A stretch of 12,028 nt of DNA from Flavobacteriales bacterium (lineage in GTDB: Bacteria > Bacteroidota > Bacteroidia > Flavobacteriales_D > Parvicellaceae). The position numbers and the translations under genes were made by a program. Below the pieces are notes generated by a model. That model saw nothing but the letters and a program-made list of their open reading frames with translations, was not told the DNA's origin and did no database searches. Shown here piece by piece: positions 1 to 5,750 of this stretch (position 1 is the first letter of the stretch; each line of letters starts with the position of its first letter). Where the stretch lies: assembly GCA_027047735.1 (NCBI GenBank), contig JALTUD010000629.1, positions 1 to 12,028 on the forward strand, read 5' to 3'.

Positions 1-104
1 GCATAGCCCCAGCTATGGAAAATAATTTTGAAGAAGGATAAGGAAAATAAAAACGCTTTATGCTTTCTATTTTATTCATGTTAGGGATACCAATCCCTAA
101 CGTG
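1..104 (+). repeat. Dispersed intergenic repeat R1, copy 1
   Basis: The stretch runs from GCATAGCC through GCTATGGAAAA and AAGGAAAATAAAAACGCTTTA to a small hairpin, GTTAGGGAT (80-88) with ATCCCTAAC (93-101). The reverse complement of 8423-8526 shows the same blocks in the same order and similar spacing, so this is a repeated unit and not chance low complexity. It may extend left of the window. No coding potential is visible; a short reading frame at 60-260 simply crosses the repeat and has no protein-like features. The closing hairpin has no T-tract of its own, so a terminator role is not supported. Confidence 0.75.
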
Positions 105-279
105 TGTAAAAAGAGCGGTAAGAAAATGAGTTTTAGTTTTCTCACCCGACAACAAACAAAAAATCCCCCAATCACCCCAAAAACAAAACATTTTAAACCA
201 CAACAAAATATTCTTCTTATCTTGTGGCATCTTTTGGAAAGATTTTTGATTTTCAAATAAAAACAATAATAAAAACATC
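105..279 (+). other. Leader region upstream of the dipeptidyl peptidase gene
   Basis: This A+C-rich stretch of about 175 nt lies between repeat R1 and the first gene. I found no exact TAnnTTTG promoter box in it; TATCTTGTGG near 217-226 is only a poor partial match. The 20 nt before the start codon are A-rich without a Shine-Dalgarno sequence, as is normal in Bacteroidota. The promoter of the downstream gene is presumably here but cannot be placed. Confidence 0.4.
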
Positions 280-2493
280 ATGTACAAATACAGTTTACTA
301 TTCATCACATTCATACTTGCAGGAACAAGCACCTTCGCACAAAAGAAAAAAATCACCAACGAAGACATTTGGAACAGTAGAGTGTTCAGTGCCAAAAACG
401 TCTATGGAATTTCATCTATGAAAGACGGTAAACACTTCACCACACTCGAACACAGTAAAAACGGCTCTTCCATTATGAAAGCATCGTACGAAAAGCCCAA
501 ACAAAAGGAAATGATAGTTTCGTCAGAGGTATTTAAAAGCATCGGAAAACCGGAACTAACCATTGACGATTACCAATTTAACCCCACTGAAACAAAAATA
601 CTGTTAGCAACCGAACAAGAATACATCTACCGTCATTCCAATCAATCCAACTATTATATCTACGATATAAAAACCAAAAAACTAACCCCACTCGTTGAAG
701 ATTTCACAATAGGGAAACAACGCCTAGCCGAATTTTCACCCACCGAAGACAAAGTCGCCTTTGTCAGAAACAACAACCTTTTTGTAAAAGACTTTGAAAA
801 CAATCAAGAAATTCAAATCACTGAAGACGGAGAATACAACAACATCATAAACGGTGCAACCGATTGGGTGTATGAAGAAGAGTTCAGCTTCGACAAGGGT
901 TTTCAATGGTCGCCCGACGGAAATAAAATCGCCTACTACAAATTTGACGAGAGCGAAGTAAAAGAATATCAAATGGAATATTACGGTAGCCTTTACCCAA
1001 GTATTTATAAATTCAAATACCCAAAAGCAGGTGAAAAAAATTCACTCGTTACCATTCAAGTATATGAATTTGAATACCAAAGAAGCACCCCTTTCTTTGT
1101 TGGAGAAGAAACCGACATCTACATTCCTCGAATCAAATGGGCATCCGACCACACTTTAACTGTTCAAAAACTTAACCGCTTGCAAAATGAACTCGAACTA
1201 TGGAGCGGCACCTTCTTCCCTCACAGAAACTTTAAACAAGGCATAGAAACCAAAGTCATCTATGCCGAAGTATCCAAAACCTACATCGACATCACCGATA
1301 ATTTAACCTTCCTGAAAGACGGAGAAAACTTCCTTTGGACAAGCGAAAAAGACGGATACAATCACATCTATAAAATCAATGCAAAAACAGGAAAAGAAGA
1401 ACAAATAACCAAAGGCGAATGGGAAGTAACCGAAGTTTACGGAATTAGCGAAAAAAAAGGAAAAATATACTTTCAAGCCGCTCACCTCTCCCCTACCCAA
1501 CGCGAAGTTTACAGCATCGACCTTAAGACCAAAAAAGAAAAAACACTCTCTTTAAAAAGCGGAACAAGCTATGCAGAATTTAGCAACACCTTCGATTATT
1601 ACATTCTTCATCATTCCGATGCCAACACCCCTTTCACCGTTACCGTCAACAAAGAAGAAAACACAGAAATCGTAGCCACTCTGGAAGACAATAAAGAACT
1701 AAAAAAAAGCTTAGAAAATTACGACATCAGCCCCAAAACGTTTTTTAAGGTTAAAAACAACGAAGGAACAGAACTAAACGCTTGGATGATTAAACCTTCA
1801 ACCTTCGACGAGAAAAAACAATATCCGTTATTTATGTACGTTTACGGTGGTCCCGGAATAAACACAGTAAACGACGCTTGGGGATACAGCAATTACTTTT
1901 GGTTTCAATCCTTAGCACAACAAGGATATATCGTTGTTTCAGTTGATGCCAGAGGAACCGGTTACCGTGGTCGCGATTTTAAACATTCCACCTATCTGCA
2001 ACTCGGAAAATCCGAAACACAAGACCAAATTGCAGCCGCCAAAAAACTGGGAGCAATGCCCTACATCGACAAAAACAGAATCGGCATTTTCGGTTGGAGT
2101 TACGGCGGATATATGTCTTCACTTTGCATCACCAAAGGAGCCGATGTATTTAAAAGTGCCATTGCCGTTGCCCCCGTTACCAATTGGAGATATTACGACA
2201 ATATCTACACCGAACGTTTTATGCGTACCCCTCAAGAAAACGGAGAGAATTACGACCTCAATTCGCCAATCAATCACGTAGAAAAGTTAAAAGGAAATTA
2301 CCTCTTGGTACACGGTTCAGCCGATGATAACGTCCATTTTCAAAACACCATGGAAATGACAAACAAACTCATTTCAGCAAACAAACCTTTCGATTTAATG
2401 GTATATCCCAACAGAGACCACAGTATCTACGGAGGAAACGCACGTTTACACCTCTACAATTTAATGACAAAATTCATTTTGGAAAAATTATAA
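280..2493 (+). CDS. dpp4: Dipeptidyl peptidase IV (S9B prolyl peptidase), secreted
   Basis: This serine exopeptidase removes Xaa-Pro or Xaa-Ala dipeptides from peptide N-termini, probably in the periplasm or at the cell surface. Residues 1-20 form a Sec signal peptide ending in TFA before QKKK. The middle is a beta-propeller region carrying the subfamily signature DWVYEEE at 195-201, whose paired glutamates bind the substrate amino terminus, and YRHS with Arg118 matching the conserved propeller arginine of mammalian DPP4. The C-terminal alpha/beta-hydrolase domain has the whole triad: Ser607 in GWSYGG, Asp682 in HGSADDNVH, and His714 in RDHSIYGG. The length of 737 aa is normal for bacterial members. 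The ATG at 280 gives a well-formed signal peptide. A DUF6438 lipoprotein gene follows after 4 nt, probably cotranscribed. Third positions favour C and A, unlike genes later in the window. The function is secure; the natural substrates are not visible from sequence. Confidence 0.95.
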   Translation: MYKYSLLFITFILAGTSTFAQKKKITNEDIWNSRVFSAKNVYGISSMKDGKHFTTLEHSKNGSSIMKASYEKPKQKEMIVSSEVFKSIGKPELTIDDYQFNPTETKILLATEQEYIYRHSNQSNYYIYDIKTKKLTPLVEDFTIGKQRLAEFSPTEDKVAFVRNNNLFVKDFENNQEIQITEDGEYNNIINGATDWVYEEEFSFDKGFQWSPDGNKIAYYKFDESEVKEYQMEYYGSLYPSIYKFKYPKAGEKNSLVTIQVYEFEYQRSTPFFVGEETDIYIPRIKWASDHTLTVQKLNRLQNELELWSGTFFPHRNFKQGIETKVIYAEVSKTYIDITDNLTFLKDGENFLWTSEKDGYNHIYKINAKTGKEEQITKGEWEVTEVYGISEKKGKIYFQAAHLSPTQREVYSIDLKTKKEKTLSLKSGTSYAEFSNTFDYYILHHSDANTPFTVTVNKEENTEIVATLEDNKELKKSLENYDISPKTFFKVKNNEGTELNAWMIKPSTFDEKKQYPLFMYVYGGPGINTVNDAWGYSNYFWFQSLAQQGYIVVSVDARGTGYRGRDFKHSTYLQLGKSETQDQIAAAKKLGAMPYIDKNRIGIFGWSYGGYMSSLCITKGADVFKSAIAVAPVTNWRYYDNIYTERFMRTPQENGENYDLNSPINHVEKLKGNYLLVHGSADDNVHFQNTMEMTNKLISANKPFDLMVYPNRDHSIYGGNARLHLYNLMTKFILEKL

Positions 2494-2497
2494 TCAC

Positions 2498-3037
2498 ATG
2501 AAAACACTAACTTCTATTATCAGCATATTATTTGCCTTGAGTTTATTCTCTTGCCACCCACACAAAAAAACCGCCACGACCATTCACCCCTCTGAAAAAA
2601 CAACAAAAACCATCGACTACCAATTTAAAAATATCGCAAAAGGCGACTCATTGTTCGCTTCCATCAGAAGAGGAGCATGTTTTGGTCAATGCCCTGTTTA
2701 CACCATGAAAATTTACAACAACGGCACCGTAATCTTGGAAGGCAAAAACTTCATCGACAAAATAGGAACATACACCAAACACATCAGCAAAGAACAAATG
2801 TACCGCTTCGTCCAAAAAGCAAAAGAAATCAACTATATGCAAATGGACGATAACTACGACAATAAAAACATCACCGACCTACCCGAGACAGAAACCTCTA
2901 TCGTTATCGACGGCAAAAGAAAAAAAGTACGCAAACGCTTCGGTTACCCCAAAGAATTAGTACAATACGAAAACCTGTTTGACGAACTCTTAAAAACCGA
3001 AGGTTGGAAAAAAATCGAAAAAAAAGATAAGTTTTAA
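2498..3037 (+). CDS. DUF6438 domain lipoprotein
   Basis: The predicted product is a 179-aa lipoprotein. The N-terminus has a short charged region, a hydrophobic core and a lipobox LFSC, with Cys19 as the expected lipidation site. After a Lys/Thr-rich linker, the domain starting near residue 57 reads RRGACFGQCPVYTMKIYNNG and continues through a Tyr/Met-rich helix and a strand ending in VRKRFGYP. The CFGxCPxY core is typical of DUF6438, a family of unknown function common in Bacteroidota. The two cysteines in this core could form a disulfide in the periplasm (inference). It starts 4 nt after the dipeptidyl peptidase stop, so an operon is likely, but nothing ties it functionally to the peptidase. 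Its A+C-rich codon style matches that upstream gene. Confidence 0.85.
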   Translation: MKTLTSIISILFALSLFSCHPHKKTATTIHPSEKTTKTIDYQFKNIAKGDSLFASIRRGACFGQCPVYTMKIYNNGTVILEGKNFIDKIGTYTKHISKEQMYRFVQKAKEINYMQMDDNYDNKNITDLPETETSIVIDGKRKKVRKRFGYPKELVQYENLFDELLKTEGWKKIEKKDKF

Positions 3038-3043
3038 GATGAT

Positions 3044-3160
3044 TTGGGCGTTCCCATTACAGCATAAAAAAGCAATTTCGTTGCACTACATAGCTTTTTA
3101 ACGCCGTAATGGTCGGGCTATCCACTATATATTTTGCCCTCCAAAAGGAGGGTGGGCAAA
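3044..3160 (+). repeat. Palindromic repeat element P, copy A
   Basis: The element begins TTGGGCGTTCCC (3044-3055). A long imperfect hairpin follows, with arms at 3054-3073 and 3093-3112 (17 of 20 positions paired) and a 19-nt loop. Then come TCGGGCTATCC (3113-3123) and a second small hairpin, CCCTCC-AAAA-GGAGGG (3137-3152). The flanks recur almost identically, in reverse orientation, at 8612-8727, but with a wholly different stem sequence. It starts 6 nt after the DUF6438 stop and is immediately followed by the tail of a broken reading frame. Confidence 0.85.
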
Positions 3161-3250
3161 TGGCTCTATAAAAATCAAGGTGTAGAACATACTTATGATT
3201 GTGGTACATTGCCTGAAGTTACTATAACAGTTAAAAAAAAGAAGCAATGA
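3161..3250 (+). pseudogene. 3' remnant of a truncated gene
   Basis: The frame ending at TGA 3248-3250 reads WLYKNQGVEHTYDCGTLPEV followed by TITVKKKKQ, which looks like genuine protein. It has no ATG, and upstream it runs directly into repeat element P, where a stop lies at 3107-3109. The natural reading is the C-terminus of a gene whose 5' part was replaced by or fused to the repeat. The stop codon overlaps the ATG of the next gene in the arrangement ATGA (3247-3250), a classic translational-coupling overlap, so the lost gene and the lipoprotein were probably a functional pair. A TTG start at 3134 could in principle express about 38 residues. The family of the lost gene cannot be named from so short a tail. 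Confidence 0.6.
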
Positions 3251-3696
3251 AAGTATATATTTTGATAATTATTACTATGTTATTTAACTCGTCTTGTCAA
3301 ACAGCAGAGTATAAACAAAAAGAGCCAATACAGATTGAAACGAAGAAGGATTCTTTACAAACTATTGCAAATTATTTTTTGACATTTGATGTATTTATTA
3401 ACTCTTATGTAGTTTCAGATAGAGATATTGATGAATTATATCAAGACCATAAGGATTGGGTTATAAATTACTTCCCTAATATATTAAGTAAGTATGATTT
3501 GACATTATACAGCCAATTTTCTATAGCAACATACCTGTATTTAGAACAAAAGCAAACTTATCTTAAAGATTTATGGAAAAAACACAAAATGTTTTCAGGC
3601 AATAGTACAAAGGGCTTATCTTCAAATGAAGAATTTAAGCCAATACTTAACCTAATGTCAGAATTTGAGATAAAACAGAGTGATTTGGATTCGTAA
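3247..3696 (+). CDS. Small putative lipoprotein, unknown function
   Basis: I do not recognise this 149-aa protein. Residues 1-16 form a hydrophobic signal region ending in a lipobox NSSC, with Cys17 as the predicted lipidated residue. The rest is a mostly helical, charged and aromatic domain with no recognisable catalytic motif (for example NYFLTFDVF and HKDWVINYF). The ATG overlaps the stop of an upstream truncated frame by 4 nt, and it is followed by repeat-rich DNA. It is AT-rich, unlike the preceding C-rich genes, which suggests separate ancestry. By analogy with small lipoproteins coded just downstream of secreted toxins, an immunity protein is conceivable, but that rests on position only. 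Confidence 0.65.
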   Translation: MKVYILIIITMLFNSSCQTAEYKQKEPIQIETKKDSLQTIANYFLTFDVFINSYVVSDRDIDELYQDHKDWVINYFPNILSKYDLTLYSQFSIATYLYLEQKQTYLKDLWKKHKMFSGNSTKGLSSNEEFKPILNLMSEFEIKQSDLDS

Positions 3697-3698
3697 AT

Positions 3699-3842
3699 TC
3701 GTTCAAATCCAAAAAGTTATTAACAATTCATTATTCTGTCCTTAGCCGAGCTATCTCCGCACCCAAAATCGAAAAAGCCGTCCCTTTAAGGAAAACTACT
3801 AACAAACAGACAGTTAAACAGAAAAAGACTGTTACACCATAA
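3699..3842 (+). pseudogene. Possible headless coding tail
   Basis: A frame open from before the preceding stop through TAA 3840-3842 ends with SRAISAPKIEKAVPLRKTTN and KQTVKQKKTVTP. The Lys/Thr/Pro-rich ending and good codon use from about 3738 look more like a protein C-terminus than random sequence, but no start codon or family can be assigned. It lies between the small lipoprotein gene and the first 70-nt direct repeat. It may be another gene remnant in this patchwork; chance is not excluded. Confidence 0.3.
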
Positions 3843-3875
3843 AACAAACAAAAGGAATTTCATCCCCCAACCCCG

Positions 3876-3945
3876 CAGGAAAAGTTGTATTCACTCCACT
3901 TTCAGTCGTTCTTCACTCTCGTTTCTTTCATCGGTAGCTTTCCTT
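3876..3945 (+). repeat. 70-nt direct repeat D, copy 1
   Basis: The 70 nt starting CAGGAAAAGTTGTATTCACT and ending GGTAGCTTTCCTT recur at 4777-4846 in the same orientation, with 66 of 70 positions identical by my alignment. The unit begins AGGAAAAG and ends CTTTCCT, so its ends are weakly inverted. The two copies bracket a pair of overlapping reading frames (4005-4771). The remaining sequence to 4004 is AT-rich, with no exact promoter box. Confidence 0.9.
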
Positions 3946-4004
3946 TTTTGAGAGTAGAAATCAAAAAATAGTATATCCGACTTTTTTCTTATATTAGCCT
4001 ACGA

Positions 4005-4202
4005 ATGGGCTGTTTAAAACTGGAAATACTAAATTCACTTAATGAGATTACAATTGAAGCGGAAAAGACACCTAAAGGAAGCGTGATAAAAGACTCTCCA
4101 AATAAAGTCATGGATAAAATAGATAAGGCAAACAAAGGAATAACAAAGGGTAAAAGACCAAAAAATACAAAAAGAATGCCTAAAGAAGTATTTTTAAAAT
4201 GA
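4005..4202 (+). CDS. Orphan 'MGCLKL' ORF, possible Rhs/toxin-cassette remnant
   Basis: This 65-aa frame begins MGCLKLEILNSLNEITIEAE and continues as a very lysine-rich tail with no hydrophobic segment. Short Bacteroidota ORFs starting MGCLKL are, from memory, often found beside Rhs-type wall-associated or polymorphic toxin genes, where the module carrying the active domain has been swapped or lost. The motif LNEITIEAEK also echoes LPEVTITVKK in the broken tail at 3161-3250. The stop TGA shares ATGA with the start of the next gene (4199-4202), so the two are probably translationally coupled. It may encode a small real protein or be the stub of a deleted effector. The Rhs link is inference. Confidence 0.45.
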   Translation: MGCLKLEILNSLNEITIEAEKTPKGSVIKDSPNKVMDKIDKANKGITKGKRPKNTKRMPKEVFLK

Positions 4203-4771
4203 AAGACAAAATAATCCGTTTGATATTTATCATATTTGGTTCTGCTTGGTTAATCTTTATATTTTTCGGGTTATTATATGAATATGTTTTGAAAAAAGAA
4301 CCTGACTGGGATAAGATAGGAGCAAAAAATGTTGGTCAAGTGTATAAAATTACTTTGGGAGGTGGTGAAGGTGCTTGGATAGAGTATTATGTGGATGGGA
4401 ATCGGTATGCCTCTTTTGAGGGGTTGAGATATAGGGGTATGGTACTGGGTGATAGGTTTAATATACTTTATGACCCATCTAATCCTGAAAGTTTTAAGAT
4501 TATTAGGTGGGAACCTGTGTTTGTAGAAGAGGAAGAAACTGTCCAGTCAACTGGAAAATTAATAAAAGTAACAAAAGAAAGTTGGATGTTTTTCGGTTCT
4601 GTAATATTTACTTACCAAGTAGGAAAGAAAATTTATAACCGTAAACAATTTTTAAATCCTAATTTAAAAAATTATGAGGTTATGGAAATAGGAAATAAGT
4701 ATGTTATTCGCTATTGGATTCATGATCCTCAACGAGCAATTATATATCTAGATAAACCTATAAAGGAATAA
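4199..4771 (+). CDS. Membrane protein with two DUF3592-like repeats
   Basis: The protein has 190 aa. Residues 5-27 form one strong transmembrane helix. The remainder appears to be two copies of a beta-rich module. The first spans roughly 42-104 (NVGQVYKITLGGG, YYVDGNRYASF, LGDRFNILYDPSNPESFKII). The second spans roughly 116-186 (STGKLIKVTK, FTYQVGKKIYNRKQF, IGNKYVIRYWIHDPQRAIIYL). The pattern of a short strand, 'Y.V.G..Y', then 'G....I.Y...P....I' resembles DUF3592, a membrane-anchored family of unknown function. Its start overlaps the preceding orphan ORF by 4 nt, and its stop lies 5 nt before the second copy of the 70-nt repeat. In this setting it might be an immunity protein, but nothing in the sequence proves that. 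Confidence 0.65.
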   Translation: MKDKIIRLIFIIFGSAWLIFIFFGLLYEYVLKKEPDWDKIGAKNVGQVYKITLGGGEGAWIEYYVDGNRYASFEGLRYRGMVLGDRFNILYDPSNPESFKIIRWEPVFVEEEETVQSTGKLIKVTKESWMFFGSVIFTYQVGKKIYNRKQFLNPNLKNYEVMEIGNKYVIRYWIHDPQRAIIYLDKPIKE

Positions 4772-4776
4772 TCTCA

Positions 4777-4846
4777 CAGGAAAAGTTGTATTCACTACAC
4801 TTTCAGTCGTTCCTCCCTCTCGTTTCTTTCTTCGGTAGCTTTCCTT
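4777..4846 (+). repeat. 70-nt direct repeat D, copy 2
   Basis: This is the second copy of the repeat at 3876-3945. It differs at four positions by my alignment and begins 5 nt after the stop of the DUF3592-like gene. The distance between copy starts is 901 bp, so recombination between them would delete exactly the orphan ORF and membrane protein gene plus one repeat. Confidence 0.9.
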
Positions 4847-4858
4847 GCTTTTTGCGTT

Positions 4859-4880
4859 ATACCATTTAAACATTAAAAAG
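4859..4880 (+). repeat. 22-nt direct repeat E, copy 1
   Basis: ATACCATTTAAACATTAAAA(AG) matches 5603-5624 at 20 of 22 positions in the same orientation. It lies 3 nt beyond the stop codon of the minus-strand toxin gene, with the partner copy beyond the promoter of that operon, so the pair brackets the toxin-antitoxin unit. Confidence 0.55.
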
Positions 4881-4883
4881 GTA

Positions 4884-5180
4884 TTATTTTTTTAGCTTAT
4901 TCGGGTTCTGTCTGGTATCGAAAACACTAAAGACAATAATTGTGTTTTTCTTAACTGTGTAAACTACTTTACAATGTCTTACAATCAACCTTCTGTATGG
5001 AGTTCCGAGGATTTCGTCAACTTGATATTGTTCGGCAAAAACAATACTTTCCACAGCTGTAGTAATACTTAGAATAATCATATTAGCAGCTTGAATGTTT
5101 TTATCCGAATAAAATTGATGAATGTTTTTGAGATCTTTTTTAGAGTCGCTACTCCAAATAATTTGAATATCTTTCACCAC
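4884..5180 (-). CDS. ParE/RelE-family toxin of a type II TA system
   Basis: The 98-aa protein has the compact RelE/ParE fold signature: an N-terminal strand (IQIIWSSDSKKDLKNIHQFY) with a helix of the 'A..DL..I..Y' kind, a second helix through NMIILSITTAVESI, then YRRLIVRHCKVVYTV and IIVFSVFDTRQNPNKL. The conserved YR..R..YKV.Y-like core and DTRQNP ending are typical of Bacteroidota ParE-like toxins. Relatives either poison DNA gyrase or cleave ribosome-bound mRNA; the sequence does not settle which. Translation starts at GTG (5180-5178), with a second GTG directly after that gives a 4-nt GTGA overlap with the antitoxin stop. Either start keeps the gene coupled to the antitoxin. The gene looks full length and intact. 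Confidence 0.85.
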   Translation of the reverse strand: MVKDIQIIWSSDSKKDLKNIHQFYSDKNIQAANMIILSITTAVESIVFAEQYQVDEILGTPYRRLIVRHCKVVYTVKKNTIIVFSVFDTRQNPNKLKK

Positions 5181-5413
5181 TTTTCAATATCTTTCAGTAA
5201 CTGTTCGTGTGTCGTGTAATTTCCTTGTTCAATGTCGGCTTCTGCAGCTTTAACTTTTGCAATATAGGCTTCTTTGGTTAGTGGTTCTCCACTAGTTGTA
5301 TAAGCGACAACTGTCTCTTTTTCAAGAATCCTCTTTATTTGCTCTAATACCGTCATTTTGTCAATATTAAAAAGCTGTTTTGCTATATCTATTTTAATAG
5401 ATTCTAAACTCAT
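5174..5413 (-). CDS. Antitoxin partner of the ParE/RelE-like toxin
   Basis: The 79-aa protein is encoded directly upstream of the toxin and overlaps it, the standard antitoxin-first order. The N-terminus (MSLESIKIDIAKQLFNIDKM, then TVLEQIKRILEKE) is an amphipathic helical segment typical of the dimerising end of small Bacteroidota antitoxins. The segment TTSGEPLTKEAYIAKVKAAE, followed by an acidic tail ending LLKDIEKW, would be the toxin-binding part. I see no clear helix-turn-helix or ribbon-helix-helix signature, so autoregulation by DNA binding is likely but not demonstrated. It is transcribed leftward, probably from the TACCTTTG box about 90 nt upstream. Assignment rests on size, position, overlap and family resemblance. 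Confidence 0.8.
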   Translation of the reverse strand: MSLESIKIDIAKQLFNIDKMTVLEQIKRILEKETVVAYTTSGEPLTKEAYIAKVKAAEADIEQGNYTTHEQLLKDIEKW

Positions 5414-5500
5414 ATCAATGTTGTTTGTTAGGTTCTTACGAAGAAAAACTAATTTGGTTATGAGGCTAACTTTTATAAATCGTCTTTAGTAAGACTAATA

Positions 5501-5508
5501 CAAAGGTA
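5501..5508 (-). promoter_or_regulatory. Promoter -7 box for the toxin-antitoxin operon
   Basis: On the minus strand this reads TACCTTTG, an exact match to the Bacteroidota -7 consensus TAnnTTTG. It lies 88 nt upstream of the antitoxin start, leaving a leader of roughly 80 nt. The -33 region is weak: I see no clean TTG at the expected distance. A 9-bp inverted repeat, TTGTTTACA (5516-5524) and TGTAAACAA (5577-5585), lies just upstream and could be an operator, though its arms are 52 nt apart. Confidence 0.5.
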
Positions 5509-5602
5509 CAATAAGTTGTTTACAGTTAAACTATAAGCATAATCAATTCTTTTCATTTCACTCGTCATTATTTCTTTGTAAACAATTGGCTATCGCCTAC
5601 TC

Positions 5603-5660
5603 ATACCATTAAAACATTGAAAAGAGCCTTATAAAGCATTTTTATTTTCCTTATACTTCT
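5603..5660 (-). repeat. Repeat E copy 2 joined to a partial R1 repeat
   Basis: Two repeat pieces abut here. 5603-5624 is the second copy of the 22-nt repeat at 4859-4880. 5630-5660 matches the core of R1: it agrees at 28 of 31 positions with 8466-8496, and its reverse complement matches 32-61 at 28 of 30. Unlike the full R1 copies, it lacks both the GTTAGGGAT hairpin and the GCATAGCC end, so it is a fragment. It lies between the toxin-antitoxin operon and the thioredoxin reductase promoter. No gene is visible from 5414 to 5750. Confidence 0.65.
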
Positions 5661-5714
5661 GTACTTATCCCAATCATTACCAAATTTTAACACAAACCAA
5701 ATCATAATATTTCG

Positions 5715-5722
5715 TATTTTTG
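5715..5722 (+). promoter_or_regulatory. Promoter -7 box for thioredoxin reductase
   Basis: TATTTTTG matches the Bacteroidota -7 consensus TAnnTTTG, 28 nt before the ATG at 5751. That spacing gives a short leader of about 20 nt, which is A-rich and lacks a Shine-Dalgarno sequence. No clear -33 TTG is seen. Confidence 0.55.
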
Positions 5723-5750
5723 TGGAACTTATTATTTAAAACATAAAAAA

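Noticed and set aside
60..260. A 66-codon frame upstream of the dipeptidyl peptidase gene, and an opposite-strand frame at 81-395
   Set aside because: Both cross repeat R1 and A-rich leader DNA, the second also overlaps the secure dpp4 start, and neither shows family features.
1934..2281. A 115-codon frame inside the dipeptidyl peptidase gene
   Set aside because: It is out of frame with the catalytic domain that contains the intact Ser-Asp-His triad; the Pro-rich translation is a by-product of C-rich codons.
3044..3160. An insertion sequence or retron at the palindromic element
   Set aside because: No transposase or reverse transcriptase gene lies in the window, and no flanking target duplication could be recognised at either copy.
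3876..4846. An integron-like cassette with attC sites
   Set aside because: The 70-nt repeats follow gene ends as attC sites would, but I see no GTTRRRY core or folded palindromic structure and no integrase gene, so only the looser term 'repeat-bounded unit' is used.
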